Notes: generated by a model from the sequence alone, not told the origin. Shown: positions 29,097-37,856, counted from the stretch's first letter. The stretch is 64,000 bases of DNA from Nannocystis bainbridge (GCF_028368995.1 NZ_JAQNDL010000003.1:2666001-2730000), one strand, 5' to 3'. Numbers and translations: made by a program.

Positions 29097-30797
29097 TCAG
29101 CCGGGCGGGTTGGGGTTGATCTTGCCGGTGCCGGTGCCGCCCAGATACGCGTACGAGTCGTGCTGGTCGTAGCCGACGATGATGACCTGGAACGGTGAGT
29201 CGCCGCCGTCGAACACGTGCACGCCGTCAGGGCAGGTGATGCGCGCGACCTCGTAGCCGCTGGCGCCGACGGGGTTGAACTCGGCGTCGGAGATCGGGAC
29301 ACCATCCATGGTGATCGGGGCGCCGACCGGGCGGGTGATGACGGCGACGTCGGTGATCCAGGTGCCGGGCACGAGGACGACGTAGCGCGGCAGGTACTGC
29401 TCGACGGGCGCCATCTGCACCATCGCCGGGTCGCCGATCGAGCTGCCGAACGCCTCGGCGCCGACCATGTAGCCGTAGACGGCGATCGGCTTGTCGGCGA
29501 TGACCTCGAAGTCACCAGGCTCGGTCGCCGGCCCGGTGGCGTAGAACTCGCTCATCTGGTTGGCGTTGAGCACGAAGTTGGTCGCGGGGATGCCCGAGAC
29601 CCCCGGGTCGGCGTGGATGGTGACGTTGGTGTTCGGCTCGGAGGCGTAGATCTGCCACAGCGTGTTCTCGGGCGCGCCGGGGCTGCGGATCGGCATGCGC
29701 GAGGCGATGAAGTGCTTGCCCCACTGGCGCACGCCGGCCAGCTGCTCCTCCATGTGATCGCAGCAGCAGGTCGACTCGGGGATGAGCGCGCACTCCTGGC
29801 CGGCGAACACGGCGACGGGGTGATTCTCGTTGCTGTTGATCTTGGTGCCGGTCATGCTGTCGGGGATCGACTGCACGGCGACCGACAGCACGTCGCCCTC
29901 GTTGAGCGGGATCACGAACGGCGCCCCCGGAGCCCCCTGCGGCACGCTCGGGCCGGCCGCGGTCACGACGCTGGGCTCGACCTGGACCATGGTCCCGTCG
30001 ACGGTGGCGATGACGGTCACGTAGCTGTGCTGAAAGCCGTTGGTGTTGTCGTACATCGATTTCCACGCGGTCACGCGATTGATCGTGTCGAGCGCGGCCG
30101 CGGGGTACAGCATCGCCGCGTCCGAGAGGTACGAGGAGGCGCCGTCGACCGGGTTGAACTGATAGGCGACGACCGGGACGTCGGAGGTGACGCGATACGA
30201 GCCGCCCGGGTTGACGCCGGAGTCGTCGATGTGACGGTCGGGCAAGTTGAAGGTGTGCAGCGACAGCGGACCGACCGGCTGCGGCCCGCCGACAGTGGTC
30301 CACACCCCGCCGTTCTTGACCTCGACGACGACGTTGGCGCTGGCCGCCAGCTGGACGTTGGCGACGGCGATCGCGTACTGCGAGGTCTCGACCGAGTCGT
30401 GCGAGTCCATGTCGACGGCGTAGAAGCGACAGCCCACGGTGCTCTTGCCGGCGCTCGCCTGCTCGCACGTCTCGGGGATGATCGGCCCGTCGTCCGGCCC
30501 GCCGAAATCGGGCTGCATCTCGTTGCCGAAGTCGAACTTCGGGGTCGTGTCGCTGCTCACCGAGGTGGCGTCGGTCGGCGCGGTGGGGCTGGTCGTGCCG
30601 GCGGTGGTCGTGGGGTTGCTGGTCCCGGACTCGGTGCCGGGCTCGTCGGTGGTCGGGCTGCCCGTCGGGCCGATGCTGGCGATCGACGACACCCCGGTGA
30701 CCGGGAGGGTGGTCTCGCCGCGGCCCGAGTCGCCGCAAGCAGCGAGCAGGAGCAGGAGCGAGCCGAGAGGAGCGAGCCGCGGAGAGACGATGTGCAT
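29097..30797 (-). CDS. IgGFc-binding-type lipoprotein
   Basis: 566 residues from the ATG at 30797, preceded by GAGGTGTCTCGC. The signal MHIVSPRLAPLGSLLLLLAAC is a lipoprotein type. A Thr/Ser/Gly linker (about 25-85) is followed by a large beta-rich domain with the features of the IgGFc-binding N-terminal domain: CRFYAVDMDSHD, YAIAVANVQLAASANVVVEV, VAYQFNPVDG, YVTVIATVDGTMVQV and WGKHFIASRMP. In bacteria this domain occurs in surface proteins and its ligand is unknown. Cysteines occur in CEQ, CALIPESTCCCDHM and ITCPDG. Probably on the outer surface. The upstream 500 bases are mostly non-coding. Confidence 0.82.
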   Translation of the reverse strand: MHIVSPRLAPLGSLLLLLAACGDSGRGETTLPVTGVSSIASIGPTGSPTTDEPGTESGTSNPTTTAGTTSPTAPTDATSVSSDTTPKFDFGNEMQPDFGGPDDGPIIPETCEQASAGKSTVGCRFYAVDMDSHDSVETSQYAIAVANVQLAASANVVVEVKNGGVWTTVGGPQPVGPLSLHTFNLPDRHIDDSGVNPGGSYRVTSDVPVVAYQFNPVDGASSYLSDAAMLYPAAALDTINRVTAWKSMYDNTNGFQHSYVTVIATVDGTMVQVEPSVVTAAGPSVPQGAPGAPFVIPLNEGDVLSVAVQSIPDSMTGTKINSNENHPVAVFAGQECALIPESTCCCDHMEEQLAGVRQWGKHFIASRMPIRSPGAPENTLWQIYASEPNTNVTIHADPGVSGIPATNFVLNANQMSEFYATGPATEPGDFEVIADKPIAVYGYMVGAEAFGSSIGDPAMVQMAPVEQYLPRYVVLVPGTWITDVAVITRPVGAPITMDGVPISDAEFNPVGASGYEVARITCPDGVHVFDGGDSPFQVIIVGYDQHDSYAYLGGTGTGKINPNPPG

Positions 30798-30880
30798 GCG
30801 AGACACCTCGAGCAGAGGCTCACGATAGGACCCACACCCACCCGCGCGGCGCACCACGGACGCGAGTTCTCACACGGTCA

Positions 30881-31147
30881 TCACGGCCCCGCTCGCGTAC
30901 GACGACGGGGCATGACCCATCGCTCGCGCGGGCTCCTCCCCATCGCCCCGGCGGGCGCCACAGGCGGTCTCAAGGGCGATCGGGCCGCGAATTCGCGGAC
31001 GACGACCGGCGCGAGCGCGAGGGCCACGGTCCCCGCTCCGACGACCGCGAGCGCGCCCACGAGCACTCCGATCACGCATTCGAGTTCGACCTCGTCGATC
31101 GCGCGCGACAGGCCCGCGAACGACGCGACCGCGGCGATCACCGCCAC
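30881..31147 (-). CDS. Possible small membrane protein
   Basis: 88 residues from a GTG at 31147. Two hydrophobic stretches (MAVIAAVASFAGL and VIGVLVGALAVVGAGTVALALAPVVV) surround an acidic turn (DEVELEC), so a small two-helix inner membrane protein is conceivable. The C-terminus is Arg/Pro-rich. No family is recognised and high-GC sequence often gives such frames, so this may not be a gene. It lies in the 500-base gap between the IgGFc-type gene and the acetyltransferase gene. Confidence 0.35.
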   Translation of the reverse strand: MAVIAAVASFAGLSRAIDEVELECVIGVLVGALAVVGAGTVALALAPVVVREFAARSPLRPPVAPAGAMGRSPRERWVMPRRRTRAGP

Positions 31148-31234
31148 AGGGCGAATGCGCGCCGGTCACGAGCGCTGAACCCCGGCCGCTGCACCGCGCG
31201 ACGCTGACGCCCGGCGCCGAGGACTGGTCGTCAC

Positions 31235-31292
31235 GACATGTCCTATTTAACATGCTCAAAAGGGCATGTCATCATGAACATGTCCTATGTGC
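31235..31292. repeat. Degenerate palindrome cluster
   Basis: GACATGTCCTATTTAACATG, GCATGTCATCATGAACATGT and TGTCCTATGTGCC follow one another, so at least three ACATG-type half-site pairs are packed within 58 bases. AT-rich loops distinguish them from the GC-rich copies. The cluster lies just past the end of the acetyltransferase gene. Confidence 0.65.
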
Positions 31293-31299
31293 CAGTCAA

Positions 31300-31833
31300 T
31301 CAGGAATCACGCGGCGAGCCGCGGGCCGGCGATCGCGTCAGGCTGTAATAGCGGTGCGGCAGGTCGGCGCGGTCGAACTCGAATCGATAGATCAGCCCGG
31401 CCAGCTCGAGCACGCGGCGCGAGCCGAGGTTCTCGGTCCAGGTGAATCCACACACCTCGGGCAGACCGAGCTCGCCCAGGGCCAGCTCGACCAGCGCGCG
31501 CGCGACCTCGGTGGCCAGCCCGCGGCGCCACACCGCCGGCGCGAATCCATAGAGGATCTCGACGCTGTCGCGACCGCCCGCGTCGGTCGGCGCCAGGCCG
31601 GCGTAGCCGCACGCGACGTCGCCCTCGCGCAGGGTGTAGACGCCGAAGCCGTGGCTGTGCCACATCGCCACCAGGCGATCGATCTTCGCGTCGATCTGCG
31701 CCAGCGTGCGCGGGCCGCCGAGCGTGCGCACGACCTCGGGCTCCTGCCACAGCGCGCGGTACAGCGGGCGGTCCGCGGCGGTGATGCGCGCCCCGTGCAG
31801 GCGCGCCGTGGTCAGCGTCGCGGGCGCGGTCAT
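31300..31833 (-). CDS. GNAT-family N-acetyltransferase
   Basis: 177 residues from the ATG at 31833. GNAT fold of the RimJ/RimL-like subgroup: LTTARLHGARI start, DVACGYAGLAP strand, VEILYGFAPAVWRRGLATEVARAL (acetyl-CoA loop; read as WRRGLATEVA) and GFTWTENLGSRRVLELAGL. It would transfer an acetyl group to an amine; the target is unknown. Its ATG overlaps the sirtuin TGA by 4 bases (31830-31833), so the sirtuin and acetyltransferase are made from one message in coupled fashion. That suggests opposite activities on a common target, by inference. Confidence 0.85.
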   Translation of the reverse strand: MTAPATLTTARLHGARITAADRPLYRALWQEPEVVRTLGGPRTLAQIDAKIDRLVAMWHSHGFGVYTLREGDVACGYAGLAPTDAGGRDSVEILYGFAPAVWRRGLATEVARALVELALGELGLPEVCGFTWTENLGSRRVLELAGLIYRFEFDRADLPHRYYSLTRSPARGSPRDS

Positions 31834-32552
31834 GCCAGCAGCTCGGCGTCGCCGTCGGCGAGGCGGGTCAGCATCTCGGTCGCCGGCCCGCGCAGGTGGA
31901 GCTCGTAGAGCTCCGAGGCCGGCGTCTCGTCGGGGTTGATCTCCACCCGCCTGGCCCCGGCCTTGCGCGCGTACTCGGGCAAGTACGCGGCGGGGTAGAC
32001 CACCGCCGAGGTGCCGATCGAGACGAACAGATCGCAGGCGGCGATCGCCGCCTGGGCCGCGTCGAGGGTCGGCTCGTGGAGATAGTCGCCGAACCACACG
32101 ATGTCGGGCCGCCACCAGCCGCCGCAACCGTCGCACCGCAGCACCTCGCGGACCACGTGGCCGTCCTGCTGCTTGACGCCGCACGTGTCGCAGCGGACCC
32201 GCCACAGGTTGCCGTGGAGCTCGAGGATCTCGCTGCTGCCGGCGAGCGCGTGCAGACCGTCGATGTTCTGGGTGACGACGGTGACGCGAGCGGAGCGCCG
32301 CCCGCTGCGCGCGACGATCTGGTGGCCGAGGTTGGGCGCGCAGCGGGCGACCAGACCGCGGCGGTAGTTGTGAAACTCCCACACCGCCTCGGGATCGCGG
32401 ACGAACGCCTCCTGACAGGCATACCGACGATAGTCGTACTCCTTCCAAATCCCGCCGGCGCCGCGATAGGTGGGCACGCCGCTCTCTGCAGACATGCCTG
32501 CCCCTGTGAAGAAGACGATCCGGCTGAAATCGCGCAATCGAGAGGTCGACAT
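31830..32552 (-). CDS. SIR2-family NAD-dependent protein deacylase
   Basis: 240 residues starting MSTSRLRDFSRIV. Canonical class III (CobB-like) sirtuin: FFTGAGMSAESGVPTYRG, VVTQNIDGLHALAG, catalytic His in ELHGNLWRVRC, two Cys pairs (CDTC and CDGC, about 25 residues apart) for zinc, RPDIVWFGDYL, SIGTSAVVYPAA and VEINPDETP. The YxxR acyl-pocket motif of Sir5-type desuccinylases is not obvious (YRRYACQEAF lies in the right region). Deacylates lysines with NAD in the cytosol. First gene of a two-gene unit with the GNAT enzyme. The upstream region has no clear promoter. Confidence 0.92.
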   Translation of the reverse strand: MSTSRLRDFSRIVFFTGAGMSAESGVPTYRGAGGIWKEYDYRRYACQEAFVRDPEAVWEFHNYRRGLVARCAPNLGHQIVARSGRRSARVTVVTQNIDGLHALAGSSEILELHGNLWRVRCDTCGVKQQDGHVVREVLRCDGCGGWWRPDIVWFGDYLHEPTLDAAQAAIAACDLFVSIGTSAVVYPAAYLPEYARKAGARRVEINPDETPASELYELHLRGPATEMLTRLADGDAELLA

Positions 32553-33362
32553 CGCGAGGATGGTATCGGCGCCCGGGTCGTCGCGCGAGGCCGATTGTTT
32601 CCGATGCAGCAACCCGACAGTGCTGCGATCGGCCTCGTGCCCCCACCGATGATTGCGTGTCATCCGGCGATCTACAGGGTAGACTGCTGATGCGAGCGCC
32701 GTCGGGAAGCTGCTGAGTCTGCCGACACGCCTGCGCCGGGATGGACCGGCTCTCGCGGCCCGTTCCGGCATCTCGCCGCGCTCGGCGCCGGTCCGGGCCG
32801 GAATTCGCCGGAGATTCTCCCGAGCTGCATCTGCGGCGGGTTCGCCGTGCGCGCGGTGTTTCACCGCCCGTCGACCGGCCATTCGCAGCGCGAAGCTGTT
32901 TTGCGAGCTGCTTCGATTTGGTCGTTCGCGCCATCACGACCGGGCCGGGTAGCGTTCGCACAGCGTTCGCACAAGGACGACGGGCGCGCGCCCGCGGCCG
33001 GGCCGTCGGCAGGCTCTCCGACCCCACCTGGCGGATCTCGCTTCCGGCCGTCTGGCTGCGCTTGCGGGCAGCTTTCTCTGGCCGACGGCGTTCACGCAGG
33101 GGCTGCACGGTGGTCTGCAGCCCCTGTTCAATGTCCGTCCAGACATGTTCGAACAGACATGCAGCAGACTGCGCAGGACAATGTGCTGATGATAACACCG
33201 TATGTACGATGATACGTGCGTCGCACCGACCCAGGGCGGAAGCGACCGCCATGTCTGCGCGATCGCAAGGACCGATGTTCACCAATCGCGGGGGGGCTGG
33301 TCAGCGCGGAGCGTGGTCAGTACCCTGGATTTTGGCCCGCTCGGCGGGTCGGAGTAGCTGCG
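32553..33362. other. 810-base gap with no recognisable gene
   Basis: I see no protein family in any frame. The segment contains the palindromes at 33130-33162, and GGGGCTGCACG / CAGCCCCTG self-complementary pieces around 33097-33125 (GGGGCTGCA...TGCAGCCCC), which give a strong hairpin. The right end includes the ribosome site CGGAGTAGC of the next gene. Confidence 0.5.
33130..33162. repeat. Two overlapping palindromes
   Basis: ATGTC-CGTCCA-GACAT is followed by CATGTTCGAACAGACATG (TGTTCGAACA is itself a perfect 10-base palindrome). Upstream of the PAS-STAS gene. Confidence 0.6.
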
Positions 33363-34247
33363 ATGAACGACATCAGCGCCTCGAACCCCCCGGAGTCCGA
33401 CAGCGAGATCCAGGCCCTGCGGCGGCGGGTGGCCGAGCTGGAGCAGAACATCGCGGCCCTCGAGCAGGAGCGGGACGTGTTCAAGCACGTCGTGCAGCAC
33501 GCCCCCGCCTTCATCTCGCGGCTCACCCCGGACGGGCGGACCATCTACGCCAACGCCACCTGCGAGCGGATCGTCGGCAAGACCTCCGAACAGATCGCGG
33601 GCACCAACACCATGCCGCTGCTGTACCCCGGCGACCTTTACCCGGCGGTCGAGGAGTACTTCAAGATCGCGGCCGAGGGCGGCGACGTCAGCGACTACGA
33701 GCTGACGATTCAGTCGCACACCGGCGAGCGGCGGACCCTGGCGTGGAACTCCTATCACCGCTACGGACCCGACGGCACCCTCCAGGAGGTGGTCTCGTTC
33801 GGGGTCGACGTCACCGACCGCAAGCGCGACGAGAACGAGCGCCGGCGGCTGCAGGAGGAGATCATCGCGGTACAGGCGGCCACGCTCGCCGAGCTCTCGA
33901 CGCCCCTCATCCCGATCAGCGCCAAGATCGTCGCCATGCCGCTGATCGGCTCGATCGACCCGGCGCGGGCCCAGCGGATCATCGAGACCCTGCTCGCCGG
34001 CATCAGCGAGGCCCGGGCGAGCACGGCGATCCTCGACATCACCGGCGTGGCCGTGGTCGACACCCAGGTCGCCGACTCGCTGATGCGGGCCGCTCGCGCG
34101 GTGAAGCTGCTCGGGGCCGAGGTCATCCTCACGGGCATTCGCCCGGACGTCGCTCAGACCTTGGTCCACCTCGGCACCAATCTCGACGGCATCGTGACTC
34201 GCGCCACCCTGCAGAGCGGCATCGCCTTCGCCATGCAGCAAGGCTGA
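33363..34247 (+). CDS. PAS-STAS protein, RsbR-like (paralogue)
   Basis: 294 residues from the ATG at 33363, preceded by GGAGTAGCTGC. Coiled-coil start (IQALRRRVAELEQNIAALEQ), a PAS domain with VVQHAPAFISRLTPDGRTIY and VGKTSEQIAGTN, then a STAS domain from AELSTPLIPISAK, with LDITGVAVVDTQVADSLM. It is a full-length paralogue of the protein at 19551, and the STAS parts are especially similar (ILTGIRPDVAQTLV versus VLTGIRPGLAATLV). A stressosome-like or anti-anti-sigma role is known for RsbR relatives; the partners are not encoded here. It stands alone, 405 bases before the A-T-R enzyme gene. Confidence 0.88.
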   Translation: MNDISASNPPESDSEIQALRRRVAELEQNIAALEQERDVFKHVVQHAPAFISRLTPDGRTIYANATCERIVGKTSEQIAGTNTMPLLYPGDLYPAVEEYFKIAAEGGDVSDYELTIQSHTGERRTLAWNSYHRYGPDGTLQEVVSFGVDVTDRKRDENERRRLQEEIIAVQAATLAELSTPLIPISAKIVAMPLIGSIDPARAQRIIETLLAGISEARASTAILDITGVAVVDTQVADSLMRAARAVKLLGAEVILTGIRPDVAQTLVHLGTNLDGIVTRATLQSGIAFAMQQG

Positions 34248-34546
34248 CGCAGCCGTCGGCGCAAATCGCCATTGGGTGACCCCACCCCCGGTGATTCGCG
34301 GGCGCGAATCGCCGCGGAACGTCGTACGAGCATTCGGCCGCGCGCGCCCGCCGGGCGGCGTGCGGCCGCCTCCACGCCGCCGCGCCGGGGTGAGACCGAT
34401 GTGAGGCGTTCGCCGCTGGTGTGGTGATTGCCGCAGCGGCCCGAGTGAATGCACTTCGATGCGATAGAAACAAGTGGCAAAAGTGCTCGTCCACGGTTCG
34501 CTCGCCCGCTCGCGGCGGGGAGTTCGCGTGCGAAGCAAAATTGTCC

Positions 34547-34574
34547 ATGATTAAATCATAGCAGTCTATATAAT
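34547..34574 (+). promoter_or_regulatory. Inverted repeat and -10 box before the A-T-R gene
   Basis: ATGATT-A-AATCAT (34547-34559) is a perfect 6-bp inverted repeat. TATAAT (34569-34574) follows 9 bases later. The block 34530-34590 is by far the most AT-rich in this part of the window. A repressor bound at the repeat would cover the promoter. The ribosome site GGAGGA is at 34641. Between 34248 and 34546 I see no gene. Confidence 0.5.
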
Positions 34575-34652
34575 CAGGATAGCGATCAAAACCGCTGGGA
34601 CGGCCGTGGCCTGCACGCGCCGCCGTGACCGCGATTTGCCGGAGGACTGAGC

Positions 34653-37600
34653 ATGACGAACTTCGACGCCCCACCCATCGACGCAGCATGGACCGGCGGC
34701 TTTTCACCCTACCCCGACGCCGAGGGGCTCGCGGCCCTGCTGGCGCACCAGGTCCGCGCCCGGCCTGACGCGCTGGCCGTGGACGCCGGCGAGGAGCGGC
34801 TGACGTACGCCGAACTCGACCGGCGCGCGAGCCAGATGGCGCACGGCCTCCAGGCCGCGGGCGTCGGCGTGGAGACGCCCGTCGGGGTCTTCATGAGTCC
34901 TCGCATCGAACAGATCGTCGCCCAGGTCGCGATCTGCATGGTGGGCGCCACATATGTCCCGCTCGACCCCGATTACCCACACGAGCGCCTGGAGTTCATG
35001 ATCGCCGACGCCGGGGTCGAACTGGTCCTCACCGACCGACGTCACTTCGGACTCGCGCTGGGCGGCCGGCGCGAGCTGTGCGTCGACCGCGAGCGCCCGC
35101 AATTCGAAAGCAACCCGACCCGCTTCTCCGGTATTCAGGGCGGACCCGACAGCCGCACCCACATCCTCTACACCTCCGGCTCGACCGGCAAACCCAAGGG
35201 TATCGAGATCGTCACGCGGGCGATCAGCCGCCTCGTGCTGGCCACCGATTACGTGCAGATCGAGCCGAGCGACCGGGTCGCGCAGATCGCCAATTTCTCG
35301 TTCGACGCCGCCATCTTCGAGGTCTGGGGCGCGCTGCTCAACGGGGCGGCGCTGGTCCTGATCCCGCGCCGCCGGGTCCTCGATCCGCACGAGTTCCGCG
35401 CCGAGCTGGCGAGCCGCGGCGTCACCGTGATGTTCCTGACCACCGCGCTGTTCAACCTGGTCGCCGGCGTCTGCCCCGACGCGTTCGGATCGCTGCGCTA
35501 CTTGCTGGTCGGCGGCGAGAAGGCCAACGCCGAGGCGTTCCGCGCGGTGCTGCAGGCCGGGCCACCGCTCCATCTGCAGAACATCTACGGCCCGACCGAG
35601 AGCACCACCTTCGCCGTCGCCTGCGAGCTGGACCATGAGCGCGCCGCCGGCATCAACGTGCCGATCGGTCGCCCCATCCGCAACACCCTGGTCTTCATCC
35701 TCGACGCGGCGCAGCGGCCAGTCGGCATCGGCGAGGTGGGCGAGCTCTACATCGGCGGTCACGGCCTCGCCCGCGGATACCTCCATCGCCCCGAGCTCAC
35801 CGCCGAGCGCTTCGTGATGGTGGCAGGATTGACCGGCGAGGGCGCGATTCGCCTGTATCGCACCGGCGACCAGGTCCGCTGGCGCCCCGACGGGCTGATC
35901 GAGTTCGTCGGCCGCACCGATTTTCAGGTCAAGATCCGCGGTCATCGCATCGAGCTCGAGGAGATCGAGGCGGCGCTGGTGGCCAGCGGAATGGTCGCCG
36001 ACGCGGCCATCACGGTGCACGAGAGCCCGAGCGGCGAAAAATCGCTGGTCGCCCACGTGATCCCGCGCGACCGCGCGGCCTTCCGCGTCGCGCTGCTGCA
36101 AGAGCACCTGCAGACCAAGCTGCCGCGCTTTATGGTCCCCGCCCGCTTCGTCGAGCTCGACGCCATGCCGCTCAACGCCAACGGCAAGGTCGACCGCAAG
36201 GCGCTCGCCGCCGGCCAGGCCCACTCGGGGGTGTTCAGCCTCAACGCCATGCTCGCGACCACCCAAGATCCGCTGACCGGCGAGCTGGCGGCGATATGGG
36301 CCGACCTCCTCGGCGTCCCGCTGGTCCTGCCGGAGGACGATTTCTTCCGCCTCGGCGGCAGCTCGCTGCTGGCCGCGCGCCTGGTGCTGCGGGTGCGCGA
36401 CGTCTATCGCGTGCGCTTCCCGGTCTACGCGCTGTACGAGGCCGGCACGCTGCGCGAGTTCGCGGCCCAGCTGCGACGAGCGCTGCGCGGCGAGACGATC
36501 CGCAGCGCCACGACGGCAGGGCCGGAGACGTGGCGGGCGGACGCGCAGCTGCCCGCCGATCTGCGCGCGCAGATCGTCCAGGCGGCCGCGCTGCCGCGCC
36601 CGGCGGCCGACGCCTGGCGCTCGGGCCAGGTGCTGCTGACCGGCGCGACCGGGTTCCTCGGCGCGTTTCTGCTGCGCGACCTGCTGCTACACACCGGGGC
36701 GCGCGTGCACTGCCTGGTGCGCGCCGCCGACGCGACCGAAGGGCTGGCCCGCGTGCGCCAGGCGCTGGCCAAGTACGGCCTGTGGCAGGCCTCGTTCGCC
36801 GCGCGCATCGAAGCCGTGCCCGGCGACCTGGCCCTGCCGCGCCTCGGCCTCGACGAGGCCGGCTTCGCCGCGCTCGCGGCCGACGTCGACGCCGTCTTCC
36901 ACAGCGGCGCCCAGGTCAACTACGTCCAGCCGTACGCGGCCCACCGCACCACCAATGTCGGCGGCACCCACGAGGTGCTGCGGCTGTGCGCCACCGGCAA
37001 GCTCAAGCCGCTGCACCACGTCTCGACGATCGCGGTGTTCGGCCCGAGCGGGTTCTTCGGCGGCAAGCGGGTGGTGCACGAGCACGACCCGATCGACGAC
37101 CACGTCGAGTACCTGGTGCTCGACATCGGCTACTCGGCCAGCAAGTGGGTGGCGGAGAAGTCGGTGTGGTATGCGGGCGCGCTCGGGCTGCCGGTCACGG
37201 TCTATCGCCCCGGCTTCATCATGGGCGACAGCCGCAGCGGGGCCGGCAACGCCGACGATTTTGTCGGCCGCTGGGTCCGCGGCGCGGTCCAGGTCGGCGG
37301 CTTCCCGGAGCTGCCGCGGCAGCGCAAGGAGTTCGTGCCGGTCGATTTCGTGAGCCGGGCGATCCTCCACGTCGCCGGCGCGCCGGACAACGTCGGCCGC
37401 GCCTACCACCTGGTCCCGCCCGACCTGCGTCAGTCGCCCGACCTCGAGCAGTTCTTCGCCATGATCCGCGAGTTCGGCTACCCGCTGGCGCAGTGGGCCT
37501 ACGGCGAATGGGTCGACCGCGTCATCCAGGACTCGCGCGGGCGCGACAACCCGCTGTGCTCGCTGCTGCCGATGCTGTTCGAGCGGGTCTATCGCGACGA

Positions 37601-37802
37601 GCTGACCCGCTGGGAGCTCTACGAGGACATGCCGGCCTACGACACCAGCCACACCGACGCGGCGCTGGCCGGCAGCGGCGTCCGCTTCGTCGCCATGGAC
37701 CGGGCCCTGGTCGCCCGCTACCTGCGCTACTGGATCGCCAGCAGCCAGCTCCCGCCCGTGCCCGCCGAAGCGCCCGAGGAGCAGCGCAAGGCGGGGCCTT
37801 GA
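34653..37802 (+). CDS. Single-module NRPS-like enzyme: adenylation, carrier, thioester reductase
   Basis: 1049 residues. Adenylation domain about 25-510: A3 YTSGSTGKPKG at 173, A4 FSFDAAIFEVWG, A5 NIYGPTEST, GELYIGGHGLARGY, YRTGDQVRW, NGKVDRKAL. Carrier domain about 535-610 with LGGSSLLAAR (phosphopantetheine Ser571). Reductase about 655-1030: TGATGFLGAFLLRDLL (NADPH site, Thr663) and the Tyr827/Lys831 pair in GYSASKWVAEK. There is no condensation domain, so it should activate one amino acid and release it as an aldehyde or alcohol. My hand alignment to GrsA-A gives the specificity code DAFFLGITFK, close to isoleucine-type codes. It stands alone with its own regulated-looking promoter; its PPTase must be encoded elsewhere. 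Confidence 0.92.
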   Translation: MTNFDAPPIDAAWTGGFSPYPDAEGLAALLAHQVRARPDALAVDAGEERLTYAELDRRASQMAHGLQAAGVGVETPVGVFMSPRIEQIVAQVAICMVGATYVPLDPDYPHERLEFMIADAGVELVLTDRRHFGLALGGRRELCVDRERPQFESNPTRFSGIQGGPDSRTHILYTSGSTGKPKGIEIVTRAISRLVLATDYVQIEPSDRVAQIANFSFDAAIFEVWGALLNGAALVLIPRRRVLDPHEFRAELASRGVTVMFLTTALFNLVAGVCPDAFGSLRYLLVGGEKANAEAFRAVLQAGPPLHLQNIYGPTESTTFAVACELDHERAAGINVPIGRPIRNTLVFILDAAQRPVGIGEVGELYIGGHGLARGYLHRPELTAERFVMVAGLTGEGAIRLYRTGDQVRWRPDGLIEFVGRTDFQVKIRGHRIELEEIEAALVASGMVADAAITVHESPSGEKSLVAHVIPRDRAAFRVALLQEHLQTKLPRFMVPARFVELDAMPLNANGKVDRKALAAGQAHSGVFSLNAMLATTQDPLTGELAAIWADLLGVPLVLPEDDFFRLGGSSLLAARLVLRVRDVYRVRFPVYALYEAGTLREFAAQLRRALRGETIRSATTAGPETWRADAQLPADLRAQIVQAAALPRPAADAWRSGQVLLTGATGFLGAFLLRDLLLHTGARVHCLVRAADATEGLARVRQALAKYGLWQASFAARIEAVPGDLALPRLGLDEAGFAALAADVDAVFHSGAQVNYVQPYAAHRTTNVGGTHEVLRLCATGKLKPLHHVSTIAVFGPSGFFGGKRVVHEHDPIDDHVEYLVLDIGYSASKWVAEKSVWYAGALGLPVTVYRPGFIMGDSRSGAGNADDFVGRWVRGAVQVGGFPELPRQRKEFVPVDFVSRAILHVAGAPDNVGRAYHLVPPDLRQSPDLEQFFAMIREFGYPLAQWAYGEWVDRVIQDSRGRDNPLCSLLPMLFERVYRDELTRWELYEDMPAYDTSHTDAALAGSGVRFVAMDRALVARYLRYWIASSQLPPVPAEAPEEQRKAGP

Positions 37803-37809
37803 TCAAAAC

Positions 37810-37856
37810 TGTCCAGGAGGACATGCCCAATCGGACATGCCCTCCAGGACATGTCT
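37810..37856. repeat. Three palindromes between convergent genes
   Basis: TGTCC-AGGA-GGACA, then CATGCCCAATCGGACATGCC and TCCAGGACATGTC overlap within 47 bases. They fill the whole gap between the A-T-R gene and the dihydroorotase gene, so they probably terminate both. Confidence 0.75.

Noticed and set aside
31300..33285. Tryptophan- or radical-type defence island around the sirtuins
   Set aside because: Sirtuin domains occur in defence systems, but here the genes are compact stand-alone deacylases next to a GNAT and no nuclease, Argonaute or HerA-like gene is nearby.
34451..34487. GCACTT ... AAGTGC inverted repeat and TGGC/TGC spacing as a sigma54 promoter
   Set aside because: The GG to GC distance does not match the -24/-12 spacing, so no sigma54 site is claimed.
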